Source: JAVBLK01 sp031553565 (lineage in GTDB: Bacteria > Bacillota > Clostridia > Christensenellales > DUVY01). From it: a DNA stretch of 34,513 nucleotides. Shown here piece after piece: positions 26,201 to 32,277 of this stretch; positions within the stretch are counted from its first letter, which is position 1, and every line of letters begins with the position of its first letter. The notes under the pieces are model-generated. The model saw only the letters and a program-made list of their open reading frames with translations, did not search any database and was not told where the DNA came from. The translations under genes were made by a program, and so were the position numbers. Where the stretch lies: NCBI GenBank assembly GCA_031553565.1, contig JAVBLK010000039.1, positions 1-34,513 of the forward strand, given 5' to 3'.

Positions 26201-26351
26201 GCAAGACGCGCCTTTCGCCCTTTCCCCAATACGTATCCATTCTCATGGATTGAGAATTCATCGATATCGTGGTTATCAGACAAAGCAAAAACAGAATAAC
26301 CAAAATCGGTATCAAAATCGTTTTGAACCGCTTGTTACTTATTTTAAGCAT
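23232..26351 (-). CDS. Membrane-bound GH3 glycoside hydrolase inside the two-component operon
   Basis: A 1039-residue GH3 enzyme with membrane segments about 10-29 and 997-1020; the body between them should be outside the cell. Order: GH3 C-terminal domain (SDEGVILLKNNG; TRSGQENSDKKYDG with probable acid/base Glu211), YPFGYGLSYTEF, Fn3-like domain (GKEVVQVYYDPPYTP), TIM barrel about 690-960 with QHDGINGIK, NLHRSPFAGRTFEYYSED, KHFALNDQE and nucleophile Asp919 in VITDMSPW. Met after the Asp is unusual, and DGINGIK replaces the common DGPxGxR. The barrel carries an insertion (EARMTIKYTSDEKGTIST) before the AAxxAMxAxxNxIG-like region. ATG at 26351 has no clear Shine-Dalgarno site, in contrast to its neighbours. 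Lying between kinase and second regulator, it may make or remove the signal that the kinase senses; that is speculation. Confidence 0.94.
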   Translation of the reverse strand: MLKISNKRFKTILIPILVILFLLCLITTISMNSQSMRMDTYWGKGERRVLRPEGTKDWNAKYYDGYNDWEATKASSYEVAEKVSDEGVILLKNNGVLPLARGSKVAPFGRGYLAPVYGQNGSGSAKNTVDPVKPSDSLSEYFAVNNAAADRMSALGRPAAISEAPGTIPARSGSFGGDSRIYEYDTSVYGGIESAVSDSVGIVFITRSGQENSDKKYDGYTDGTPHYLALTVNEKNTVKFVKNNCAKVVVVFIASAAMELMPIMGGESEADAILWVGHPGGKGLNSLGRVLTGEVNPSGRTVDIFPADFTKDPSYQNFGEFYYTNTVYRDHLLSTPKSFAGKDTDGRDTFYRCFIEYQEDIYIGYRYYETAASIDTNFTYGELDGKGAIKTPGAVAYPFGYGLSYTEFKQSIVSYSDSGENITMTVKVENTGSKAGKEVVQVYYDPPYTPASASMKIEKAAANLIAFAKTDNIRPGDHEEIRLSFLKEDMASYCYTRGNPDGTTGCYVLEQGDYAISLNHNSHDIIGERVWRNNKTVWYDGENPRKSERDAQSAMDGEGNILNYPARAAVDPASKYKAATNLFQPGSDYMNKESKVLSRSDWSNTFPAACAGRKKEIGAEFKSLLGIEESFDVAADKELGNIEGSKIYKDTMPVSDQNNGLTLADMRGKDYYDENWQLLLDQINWEGEKKSITELLCSAAYQTQSVNSVGLPFARQHDGINGIKADGNASSLKTAAHGYGPLMAATWNVSLMEELGKAFAREAMAVGQSGWYSPAINLHRSPFAGRTFEYYSEDPVLSGKLAAAVISGAGSQGMYCHVKHFALNDQETNRPFVLHTWATEQAMRELYFKAFEIAFKEARMTIKYTSDEKGTISTKTMRAATAVMAAQVNIGPTVAHGNYQLLTGLLRDEWNFCGTVITDMSPWISPDPDRIRDLVFRAGGDLYLLGSSNSGMKDYDSPTARNVMRRALHNIAYTIVNSMMMQDAPPGSIIYYDISPWKIWLIAADAVTYTIISGMIAWIVLRHLDEKKHPDKYRETEKI

Positions 26352-26411
26352 ACTGATATTCTAACTCATCCGTAAGCTTTTGAACAAGACATATTCCCCC
26401 CTTGCCCTTTT

Positions 26412-27755
26412 TTATTCCCCGCTTGGCTGTTTTATAGGGATCATAATGTCCAGATTAAACAAATTTCCCGTAATATATGCCTTTAGGCCCCCGCCGTGCT
26501 TTTCTGCCAGCAATTGCATGCTCCTCATCCCGAATCCGTGATACCTCTTATCATCCTTGGTGGTTTTGGGCAACCCGCCGGAAAACTCGACCTTTTCGCT
26601 GTCAGGGAAAAAGTTTTCCAAATGAATTGAAAGGAACTGATTTATCCCGACAACCTTCAGCCGTATCAAGCGTTTTTCCGCATCGCCTATTTTAATGACC
26701 GCCTCGATAGCGTTTTGTATGGCGTTTTCAAACAAAGAATACAAGTCCCATGCGGAAATAAAATCCAATTTCGCCCCGTCCGCAAGACATATCAGTTTGA
26801 TATTGTTTTTTTCGCAATACAAACTCTTTTCCGTCAAGACCACGTCCAAAACCTTGTTCCCGGTTTTGACGGCCGAATCATACATATTTACAGCATTCTC
26901 AACTTCCTGCAGGGCGGCCTTATCGACTGCGCCTTCACTTGTATGCAGGGCGCGTATTTGCTTTCTCAGATCGTGGCATTTGATATTTATCAATTCTATA
27001 TTCTCTTTGGACATCTCGTACATTTTTTTGTCCCGCAGCCAAAGGCTTTGCACCGTCTGCACCTCCTTTTCAAGCATTTTATTGCTTAATAAATAGAACT
27101 GCAGCCCCAGCGCGAGAGCGCAATTGATAATGTTCGCTAAATAGAATGACAGCAGGACCAATTCCGAGCGCTCCCCGGCGGCATATACGACAATTGCGTT
27201 TAACACTATATCTATTAAGATAATGGTTGCCGACAGCACAAAAAGCTTTATACTGCCTATCTTCAGATCCTCCTGCTGCCGCACACGGTATTCCACGAAA
27301 GCCCATACGAACCAATAAATTATAGCGTAAGTACCGGCGTACACAAGGCCCGTAAATACGTCAAACACTTGCACTGTTTCATCGCCGTACACGTTAAAAG
27401 TCCCTATTCCTGTAACACTGAGAATAAAATTATAAACAATATACGCGATGTGCTGCGTCGTGTATGCTATTATCGCGCAAAACAGCAGGTTCACAAGCGA
27501 CTCTTCAAAGCATATTTTAAGCGCGATCAGCGTTACACCGAAGAAGAGCAGAAACATCAGCGAGGAATAAGCTGCGTTAAAATAAAAGATCGGGCATAAA
27601 AAAGCGACGGCGAACAAGCCTATCAGGCACAGAGTGACGCGTACCGCAAAATACCGTTTCTTTTTAAGCGTATATGCCGCCAGTCCCTCCGCAAGGACAA
27701 GCTCGCCCATAAACATCAGTTTATACCAAAACAGCGCCGCGTCGAAATCAAACAC
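26412..27755 (-). CDS. GHKL-family sensor histidine kinase (AgrC-like)
   Basis: A membrane kinase of about 447 residues. The first ~215 residues hold six or seven hydrophobic segments with no obvious extracellular domain, as in AgrC-type peptide receptors. A helical region follows, with the phospho-acceptor motif IKCHDLRKQI (His261), then a GHKL ATPase domain: N box ENAIQNAIEAV (about 342-352) and G box HGFGMRSM (about 404-411). The conserved DHP-domain type is that of kinases paired with LytTR regulators. The start is likely the GTG at 27755: GGGGGGA lies just upstream and it begins two bases after the regulator's stop. An in-frame GTG at 27800 would overlap the regulator by 43 bases and has no ribosome site. 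No autoinducer-peptide gene or AgrB-like protease was found nearby. Confidence 0.92.
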   Translation of the reverse strand: MFDFDAALFWYKLMFMGELVLAEGLAAYTLKKKRYFAVRVTLCLIGLFAVAFLCPIFYFNAAYSSLMFLLFFGVTLIALKICFEESLVNLLFCAIIAYTTQHIAYIVYNFILSVTGIGTFNVYGDETVQVFDVFTGLVYAGTYAIIYWFVWAFVEYRVRQQEDLKIGSIKLFVLSATIILIDIVLNAIVVYAAGERSELVLLSFYLANIINCALALGLQFYLLSNKMLEKEVQTVQSLWLRDKKMYEMSKENIELINIKCHDLRKQIRALHTSEGAVDKAALQEVENAVNMYDSAVKTGNKVLDVVLTEKSLYCEKNNIKLICLADGAKLDFISAWDLYSLFENAIQNAIEAVIKIGDAEKRLIRLKVVGINQFLSIHLENFFPDSEKVEFSGGLPKTTKDDKRYHGFGMRSMQLLAEKHGGGLKAYITGNLFNLDIMIPIKQPSGE

Positions 27756-27757
27756 CT

Positions 27758-28459
27758 TTATCGTCCCCCCAAGTACTTTGCGAAACTCGCCAGAAAACAC
27801 CTCTTTCTTGACCTGCTGATCTTAAGCCTGCTTCTTCCGACTATTGCGTCATCGCCTTCGATCCGAAGTAAATGCTGCATGTTGACCAAATATCCGACAT
27901 GGCATCTGCAGAAATCCGCCGGGTACGTTTTTTCCAGCTCGTTCAAGCTGCCCCAGCTTTCTAAATCGCCGTCCGCCGTATAATATATAAGCTTATGCCT
28001 GCGCACTTCGATATAATATATCTGCGACAGCAAAACACGCCTCAGCCCGTCAACGCATTTTATCATCAACTCTTTGGGCTCTCTGCCGCCGAGGATCCTG
28101 ATTGCCTTATCCATAAAAGATGATAAAGCAAAATAGTTGATTGGCTTAAGTATGTAATCAAGGGCGCTGACAGCATAGCCCTTTATGGCAAACTGCTGGA
28201 TATTTGTCACAAAGACCAAAATGACGTTTTGATCGATTTCACGCAGTTTCCCGGCCGCGTCCATCCCGCTTAGGCCCGGCATTTCGATGTCCATGAAAAT
28301 AATATCAAAATCTGACCGGAACGCGCCTAAAAAAACGTCGGCTCTATCGAAAAACCTGCAATGGATCTCCTTGCCGCTTTCTTCCGCGTACCGCCCCAAA
28401 TAATCCGCTATTACGGCCGCCGATGCGGCTTCATCCTCAACTATTCCAATCCTGACCAT
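27758..28459 (-). CDS. LytTR-family response regulator (first of two)
   Basis: A 233-residue AgrA/VirR-type regulator. Receiver: EDE pocket (8-10), phosphorylation site Asp57 in FMDIEM, FVTN, and ILKP. LytTR DNA-binding domain about 130-230 with CVDGLRRVLLSQIYYIEVRRHKLIYYT at its start (motif QIYYIEVRRHKL) and FCRCHVGYLVNMQHLLRIEG. ATG at 28459, with AAAGGGA upstream, is the first gene of the operon that continues with the kinase, the GH3 and the second regulator. The stop codon lies two bases before the kinase start, suggesting coupled translation and cognate partners. It is similar to the regulator at 22473-23201, most plausibly by duplication. Confidence 0.95.
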   Translation of the reverse strand: MVRIGIVEDEAASAAVIADYLGRYAEESGKEIHCRFFDRADVFLGAFRSDFDIIFMDIEMPGLSGMDAAGKLREIDQNVILVFVTNIQQFAIKGYAVSALDYILKPINYFALSSFMDKAIRILGGREPKELMIKCVDGLRRVLLSQIYYIEVRRHKLIYYTADGDLESWGSLNELEKTYPADFCRCHVGYLVNMQHLLRIEGDDAIVGRSRLKISRSRKRCFLASFAKYLGGR

Positions 28460-28479
28460 TTTTTCCCTTTGTATTTTTG

Positions 28480-28509
28480 ATTATACCACAAGATAAAGGA
28501 AACAATGAA
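28480..28509 (-). promoter_or_regulatory. Extended -10 promoter of the two-component operon
   Basis: On the minus strand TGGTATAAT (-10 at 28485-28480) is an extended -10 box about 20 bp upstream of the regulator's start codon. The -35 window (about 28503-28509, reading TTCATT or TCATTG) falls inside the terminal sequence of repeat R1, so the repeat end may contribute to the promoter. The -35 itself is poor. Confidence 0.6.
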
Positions 28510-28680
28510 TAAATACTCGAGCTGAATTCGGACAGATTTTTGATACAGGTTATAAATTGCCGCCGCAGGCAATGCCGGGGCATTGACAAGGCGGGAATTT
28601 AGAAGCTGTACAAAAAGATGCCGAAAGCAGCCGAAAAGGCTTATTTAATGGAGTTTTCGCCATAAAAATGATATAATAAA
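28496..28680. repeat. Right copy of ~185-bp inverted repeat R1
   Basis: This reads as the reverse complement of 1-184 with scattered differences. Shared landmarks include AAGGAAACAATGAATAAATA at the inner edge, ACTCGAG, the central hairpin (28553-28600, arms AAATTGCCGCC and GGCGGGAATTT) and the GCCGAAAAGGCTTATT stretch. The inner edges face the GH3 cluster on both sides. Confidence 0.9.
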
Positions 28681-28683
28681 TCG

Positions 28684-28835
28684 GTATTTACCCCAGGACA
28701 AGCCCTGGACCCGAATATTCAAAAACAAAGTTTTTGAATATTCTTTCCGCAGAAGAGCTGCGGGGTATTTTACCGATTTGCTTAGATCTCCTCGCAACCG
28801 ATGTAGGGCAAGTTGCTCGTCGCCCCGCGTAATAA
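28684..28835. repeat. Dispersed hairpin-rich repeat R2, copy a
   Basis: This is the inverted, diverged counterpart of 32548-32701. It carries a perfect hairpin GAATATTCAAAAAC-AAA-GTTTTTGAATATTC (28713-28743) and CCGCAG-AAGAG-CTGCGG (28747-28763), plus a CCAGG/CCTGG hairpin at its left. It reads through to GGGCGACGAGCAACTTGCCC-like sequence (opposite strand) at its right edge. No gene. Confidence 0.8.
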
Positions 28836-29060
28836 CCATATAGGAAAATAGATAGGCTTAGGCGAATTATTGCAATCAGGAGCGAAAGCGACACGGAAGC
28901 AAAAATCTTTAGCGGATATGGAAAGCATAGTGCCGTTTAAGGAGTGGACCGCACCTGCTGATGCTGATACGGCGCGGGATAAAACTAAAAACATTAAAAG
29001 GAATGAAATGATGAGCAATCTTTGAATGTGGCGTGTCTTTTTGGCTAAAAACTGTCGGAC
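28836..29060. other. Gene-free spacer between repeats R2a and R3a
   Basis: No open frame with a ribosome site or recognisable product on either strand. A minus-strand frame (28782-29102) has a hydrophobic stretch, but both its ends lie in repeats R2 and R3, so I do not accept it as a gene. The stretch may be the interior of a decayed element bounded by R2 and R3. Confidence 0.5.
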
Positions 29061-29159
29061 CCGCTTGCCAATATCCCGATATTGTCTGCGCGTGTCCGTC
29101 AATTTTTATCTCAAAAATCCACAGCCAAATTCAAAGGTATTTGTTCATTGTTTCCTTAA
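29061..29159. repeat. Dispersed repeat R3, copy a
   Basis: A direct, near-identical counterpart of 32144-32242. Both begin CCGCTTGCC(A/G)ATATCCCGA and end TATTTGTTCA followed by a TTCCTTAA terminus. The end is the same family terminus found in R1 and in the MITE-like copies at 31169-31906. Confidence 0.85.
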
Positions 29160-29177
29160 AAATCAGGGGTGTATTTT

Positions 29178-29360
29178 ATGAAGAGAAAAATTGTTAAAAC
29201 GCGGCTTGTACGGCTGTTATCGAAAGACATGGAAGGCGAAATAATGAAGCATCTTGCCGCCTTACAGGCCGAGTTTCCGGCGCTTGAATGGGATTTTAAT
29301 ATCTACGGCGTACAGTTCAACTTATTTGCCGCGTTCAAGGGGTTCGGGCAGGCCGAATAA
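29178..29360 (+). CDS. Small hypothetical protein, doubtful
   Basis: A possible 60-residue basic/amphipathic protein (MKRKIVKTRLVRLLSKDMEG at its start) beginning 19 bp after repeat R3a. The upstream GGGGTG is a weak ribosome site for the ATG at 29178; a GTG three codons earlier is also possible. I recognise no family. It could be a remnant cut by the repeat insertion or spurious; it is the only sizeable plus-strand frame before spoIVFA. Confidence 0.35.
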   Translation: MKRKIVKTRLVRLLSKDMEGEIMKHLAALQAEFPALEWDFNIYGVQFNLFAAFKGFGQAE

Positions 29361-29468
29361 TTTATCCGGCGTAGATCAAAGGTTTTTTCAAGTCGCACGT
29401 TTATTATGCCGGGCGACGGACAACTTGAATAGTCTTTTTATATTCGTTTATGCATAAAAATAGTGTGT

Positions 29469-30299
29469 ATGCAGAACGATACTTCGCCTAAAAAAGAGAC
29501 TGAAATGTCAGCGGGGGATAAACCTGCGCCGCACAAGCTGCGCGCTTTTTCCGGCGCATTCTTTAAAAAGTTTTTTACTTATTTTAAAAGGCGCGGAAAA
29601 ACGATCCGTTCCCTTAGAACCGCTAATGCCGAAACGGCAAAAACACGGGCGGAGGCTCTTTCCGTAAGATGCGGTCGCGGCAGCAAAATTTCAAGCGACG
29701 CGTCTGCCCAAAGCGCGCCGCCCAAAAGGTATCTTATCAAGATACTTTGCGTGCAGCTGGCGGTCTCGGCTGTTATTTTCGGCGCGTTGATGATTATTAA
29801 GAGCATAGAAAATCCGGGCGTGAAGAAAGCCTACGAAACCGTTATCAAGGCATTCAGCTACAACATACCCGTTGCCGGCGACGAGGATGACGATATCGGC
29901 AAGATAAAATTTGTCGATAAGATAAAGGAAAAGGCTGTCGCGGCGGATACCGCGCCGGTCGAAATAGTTTTGCCCGCTGACGCAATATTGATAGACGGTG
30001 CGGCGGGCGTATTTACTATCTATACGCTGCCGCGTGCTATGGTGACCGCGTGCGAGAGGGGGCTCGTTACGGCGACAGGCTATGTTTCGGGGAAAAGGTA
30101 TATAGAGATACTGCATCCCGGCGGAGTAAAAAGCCGCGTTCAGGGTGCGCTTACCGCAGGCGTAAAAGTAAACGAAAGCATTAAAAAAGGGCAATACATT
30201 GCCGCAGCGGGGGCGGACGGGACGCTGACATTTTTGCTTTTAAGGGACAATGCGCCGATCGCGTCCGCCGCTTTTACCGAGGACAGGTTCCAATGGTAA
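29469..30299 (+). CDS. spoIVFA: SpoIVFA-like sporulation protein (degenerate M23/LytM domain)
   Basis: About 276 residues. A basic cytoplasmic N-terminus (about 1-87) is followed by one membrane segment (about 88-112, VQLAVSAVIFGALMI) and an outer portion. Residues about 195-270 form a LytM/M23-like fold: TATGYVSGKRYIEILHPGG, then VKVNESIKKGQYIAAAG and a TLTFLLL strand, without the zinc-binding His of active M23 peptidases, as expected for SpoIVFA. In Bacillus, SpoIVFA holds and restrains the protease SpoIVFB in the outer forespore membrane. Identification rests mainly on this layout and on the overlap (ATGGTAA) with the M50 protease gene. Start choice is uncertain: GTG at 29463, ATG at 29469 and ATG at 29505 are all open and none has a clear ribosome site. 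Confidence 0.78.
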   Translation: MQNDTSPKKETEMSAGDKPAPHKLRAFSGAFFKKFFTYFKRRGKTIRSLRTANAETAKTRAEALSVRCGRGSKISSDASAQSAPPKRYLIKILCVQLAVSAVIFGALMIIKSIENPGVKKAYETVIKAFSYNIPVAGDEDDDIGKIKFVDKIKEKAVAADTAPVEIVLPADAILIDGAAGVFTIYTLPRAMVTACERGLVTATGYVSGKRYIEILHPGGVKSRVQGALTAGVKVNESIKKGQYIAAAGADGTLTFLLLRDNAPIASAAFTEDRFQW

Positions 30300-31135
30300 G
30301 GATCAAGATACACCCGCTGTTTTTTCTCTTGGGGCTGGTGCTGTTTATGACGTCCGCCGGCTACATTTTTATTGCATATGTGATCACGATGGTGGCGCAC
30401 GAGATGGGGCATTCGGCCGCCGCAGCGCATTACGGTTACCGGCTTGATGATGTGAACCTGATGCCATACGGCGCGGTTTTATCCGGAGAGACGAACAACA
30501 TGTCCGTAAAACAGGAAATAATGGTCGCGGCGGCGGGCCCGGCCGTCAACCTGGTGCTGGCGGTCATATTTACCGCGCTGTGGTGGCTGGTGCCGGCGAC
30601 CTATTTTTTCACTGAAATATTCGTGACGTCAAATATCGTTTCCGCGCTGTTTAATATTATTCCCGTTTTTCCGCTGGACGGCGGCCGGATCGCGCTGGCG
30701 CTGCTCAGCAAGAAAATGAAGCGCGGCAAGGCAATGCGTATTGTGAAAATTTCCGGCATTATTACAGCCGCTTTTTTCACCGCGCTGTTTATCGTTTCGA
30801 TTTTCTTTAAGTACAACGTGACATACAGTATCGTAGCGGTTTTTATTTTTGTCGGCACTATGACGGGCGGGAAAGCCTTTGCCTATGTCAGGGCAAAGGC
30901 GGCGGCCAGCCGGACCCGCGACGTCAAGACCGGCATAATCATAAAAGACGTGATGATAGACAAGTCCGCCACGCTGTTCGCCCTCAACCGGCTTTTGACA
31001 GGCACAGACTATTACCGCATCACAGTCACGGGTGAGAACCTGAAACCGCTGAAAACTATGACCGAGACCGAGTTTGAAAAGCTGGTCGTGACTCACGATC
31101 TGTACGACAGCCTGGCAAAAGCGCTGGGTATCTAG
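30293..31135 (+). CDS. spoIVFB: SpoIVFB-like M50 intramembrane metalloprotease
   Basis: A 280-residue site-2-protease-type enzyme. About four to six membrane segments lie in residues 8-205, with the zinc motif HEMGH (His36, Glu37, His40) in an early helix and the third ligand Asp129 in FPLDGGR. The ~70 C-terminal residues (about 213-280, VMIDKSATLFALNRLL to LYDSLAKALG) look like the CBS-type domain of SpoIVFB. In sporulating Firmicutes this enzyme cleaves pro-sigmaK in the mother cell. The length matches B. subtilis SpoIVFB (~288). The start overlaps the spoIVFA stop by seven bases, so translation is coupled. Rip-type M50 proteases with other roles exist, but the paired partner argues for SpoIVFB. 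Confidence 0.9.
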   Translation: MVRIKIHPLFFLLGLVLFMTSAGYIFIAYVITMVAHEMGHSAAAAHYGYRLDDVNLMPYGAVLSGETNNMSVKQEIMVAAAGPAVNLVLAVIFTALWWLVPATYFFTEIFVTSNIVSALFNIIPVFPLDGGRIALALLSKKMKRGKAMRIVKISGIITAAFFTALFIVSIFFKYNVTYSIVAVFIFVGTMTGGKAFAYVRAKAAASRTRDVKTGIIIKDVMIDKSATLFALNRLLTGTDYYRITVTGENLKPLKTMTETEFEKLVVTHDLYDSLAKALGI

Positions 31136-31168
31136 CGCAGGAGGCCCTGCCCGCAGCAGACAAATGCC

Positions 31169-31308
31169 TAAGTAAACGCTGATTAATTCGATCGAACTTT
31201 GAGGCCGCGTCTTTTTCGTCATAAAAAGTATTTTTTTCTTGTCAATACCTCTGGTATGCCTTCTAAAACATGCGGTTTCCATACTTAAAAATACTCAGCG
31301 GTTACCTA
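31169..31308. repeat. MITE-like element copy A
   Basis: Opens TAAGTAAACGCTGATTAATT and closes CAGCGGTTACCTA, imperfect inverted ends. It shares with copies B and C the opening GCTGA(A/T)TAATTCGAT, the CGTCTTTTT word and an AATACT(C/T) word near the end. No coding capacity. It abuts copy B. Confidence 0.75.
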
Positions 31309-31471
31309 GGCAGCCGCTGAATAATTCGATCGAACTTTGACGCATCGTCTTTTTCGGCCTAATACATCTTCTTTTTTCGTCAATAGCTCTGCTATTGCCT
31401 TCAAAAACAAGCTGTTTTATGCCTGAAAAATACTCGGTCTAAATTTATCTCATTTAATCAGCGGTTACCTA
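31307..31471. repeat. MITE-like element copy B
   Basis: Opens TAGGCAGCCGCTGAATAATT and closes TTAATCAGCGGTTACCTA: inverted ends with a TA at each border. The interior has AT-rich inverted words (CAATAGCTCTGCTATTG hairpin). It lies directly after copy A and just before the promoter of the split YjbR-family gene. The 31136-31547 stretch holds only these two copies and that promoter. Confidence 0.78.
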
Positions 31472-31481
31472 ATTAAAATGG

Positions 31482-31487
31482 TATAAT
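31482..31487 (+). promoter_or_regulatory. Extended -10 box upstream of the YjbR-family gene
   Basis: ATGGTATAAT contains the extended -10 TGGTATAAT, about 60 bp upstream of the ATG at 31548. The -35 region would fall in the closing end of MITE copy B and has no good match. Confidence 0.5.
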
Positions 31488-31547
31488 AATATATATCTCC
31501 GCCGAAAGCAGCGCAGTATTGCAGGAAGCGGGGAAGAGGTCCTTATT

Positions 31548-32103
31548 ATGTTGCTGAGGGAAGAAATATTCAGATTCGCAAAAGAAATGTACGGCACCGG
31601 GCCCGATTATCCATGGCAGAGAACGCCCCGTTACGCCATTTTACGGCATCAAAACAGCCGCAAATGGTACGCGGCGCTGATTGATATCCCCAAAGAAAAC
31701 TTACCGGCAAAGGCGGGGAAGGGGAAATCGACGCGATTTTACTTTAGGAAGCGCTGAATAATTCGATATAATTTATAGCCGCGTCTTTTTTGTCGGTAAA
31801 CGCCTTCTTTTACTTGCAAATAGTTCTACTATTTGCTGCAAAAACAAGTCATTTCCCGAGCTAAAAAATACTTGCTCTAAATTGATCTCATTTATTCATC
31901 GCTTCCTTAAATCCGAGCCCGCGTTGATCAGCATGATTGTCGGCCGGGCGGGCATCTATCCCGGCTGGCATATGAACAAGGAACACTGGATAACGATAGA
32001 CTTATCCTCGGACATCGAGCCGGAGGAATTATATAGATATATTGCGCTGAGTTTTAAACTGACAAAGCAAGCCGCGGACGGGAAAACAAGTCAAAGCAAA
32101 TAA
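31548..32103 (+). pseudogene. MmcQ/YjbR-family protein gene split by a MITE-like insertion
   Basis: The first part (31548-31746) encodes MLLREEIFRFAKEMYG...YPWQRTPRYAILRH and KWYAALIDIP; the second (31910-32103) encodes KSEPALISMIVG, GIYPGWHMNKEHWITI and a helical tail. In order these match the MmcQ/YjbR fold (a small DNA-binding-like protein of ~115-125 residues, function poorly known). The 160-bp insert at 31747-31906 introduces a stop. Removing it with one copy of the TTA duplication rejoins both parts in frame as a 130-residue protein (codon AAA spans the junction). ATG at 31548 has an AGAGG ribosome site. Near 31720-31745 a second frame reads GEIDAILL, closer to the family than the frame in use (GKSTRFYF), so a compensated frameshift may also exist. 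Confidence 0.9.
31747..31906. mobile_element. MITE-like element copy C inserted in the YjbR-family gene
   Basis: A 160-bp non-coding element with inverted ends GGAAGCGCTGAATAA and TTATTCATCGCTTCC (14 of 15 bases pair) and TTA on both sides (31744-31746 and 31907-31909), consistent with a 3-bp target duplication. The interior has AT-rich hairpins (CAAATAGTTCTACTATTTG). With no transposase inside, it would need one in trans. Confidence 0.88.
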
Positions 32104-32143
32104 TCCGTCCGGATCAGGAAGGCAAGCTTGCAGTACGTTGAAG

Positions 32144-32242
32144 CCGCTTGCCGATATCCCGATATTGTCTGCGCGTGCTTGCCCATTTTTATCAGGAAAA
32201 TCTGCAGCCGAATCTAAAGGTATTTGTTCAGCGGTTCCTTAA
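32144..32242. repeat. Dispersed repeat R3, copy b
   Basis: A direct counterpart of 29061-29159, ending TATTTGTTCAGCGGTTCCTTAA, which also fits the closing end of the MITE-like copies. It starts ~40 bp after the split YjbR-family gene and ends 35 bp before the next small gene. Confidence 0.85.
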
Positions 32243-32277
32243 TTCGCATTGTCAAACCAACCTGCATATTATGATGT

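Noticed and set aside
28782..29102. Minus-strand 106-residue frame with a hydrophobic stretch
   Set aside because: Its two ends are translations of repeats R3a and R2a, it has no ribosome site, and the interior matches nothing I know.
29400..29462. SigmaE-type promoter upstream of spoIVFA
   Set aside because: GCATAAAAAT resembles a sigmaE -10, but no -35 lies at the proper distance.
30629..31282. Minus-strand 217-residue frame opposite spoIVFB
   Set aside because: It lies opposite a well-supported gene with HEMGH and FPLDGGR motifs and has no ribosome site.
31169..31910. CRISPR array (repeated units in 31.1-31.9 kb)
   Set aside because: The units are ~140-165 bp with inverted ends and are diverged, not short identical repeats with unique spacers, and no cas genes are present.
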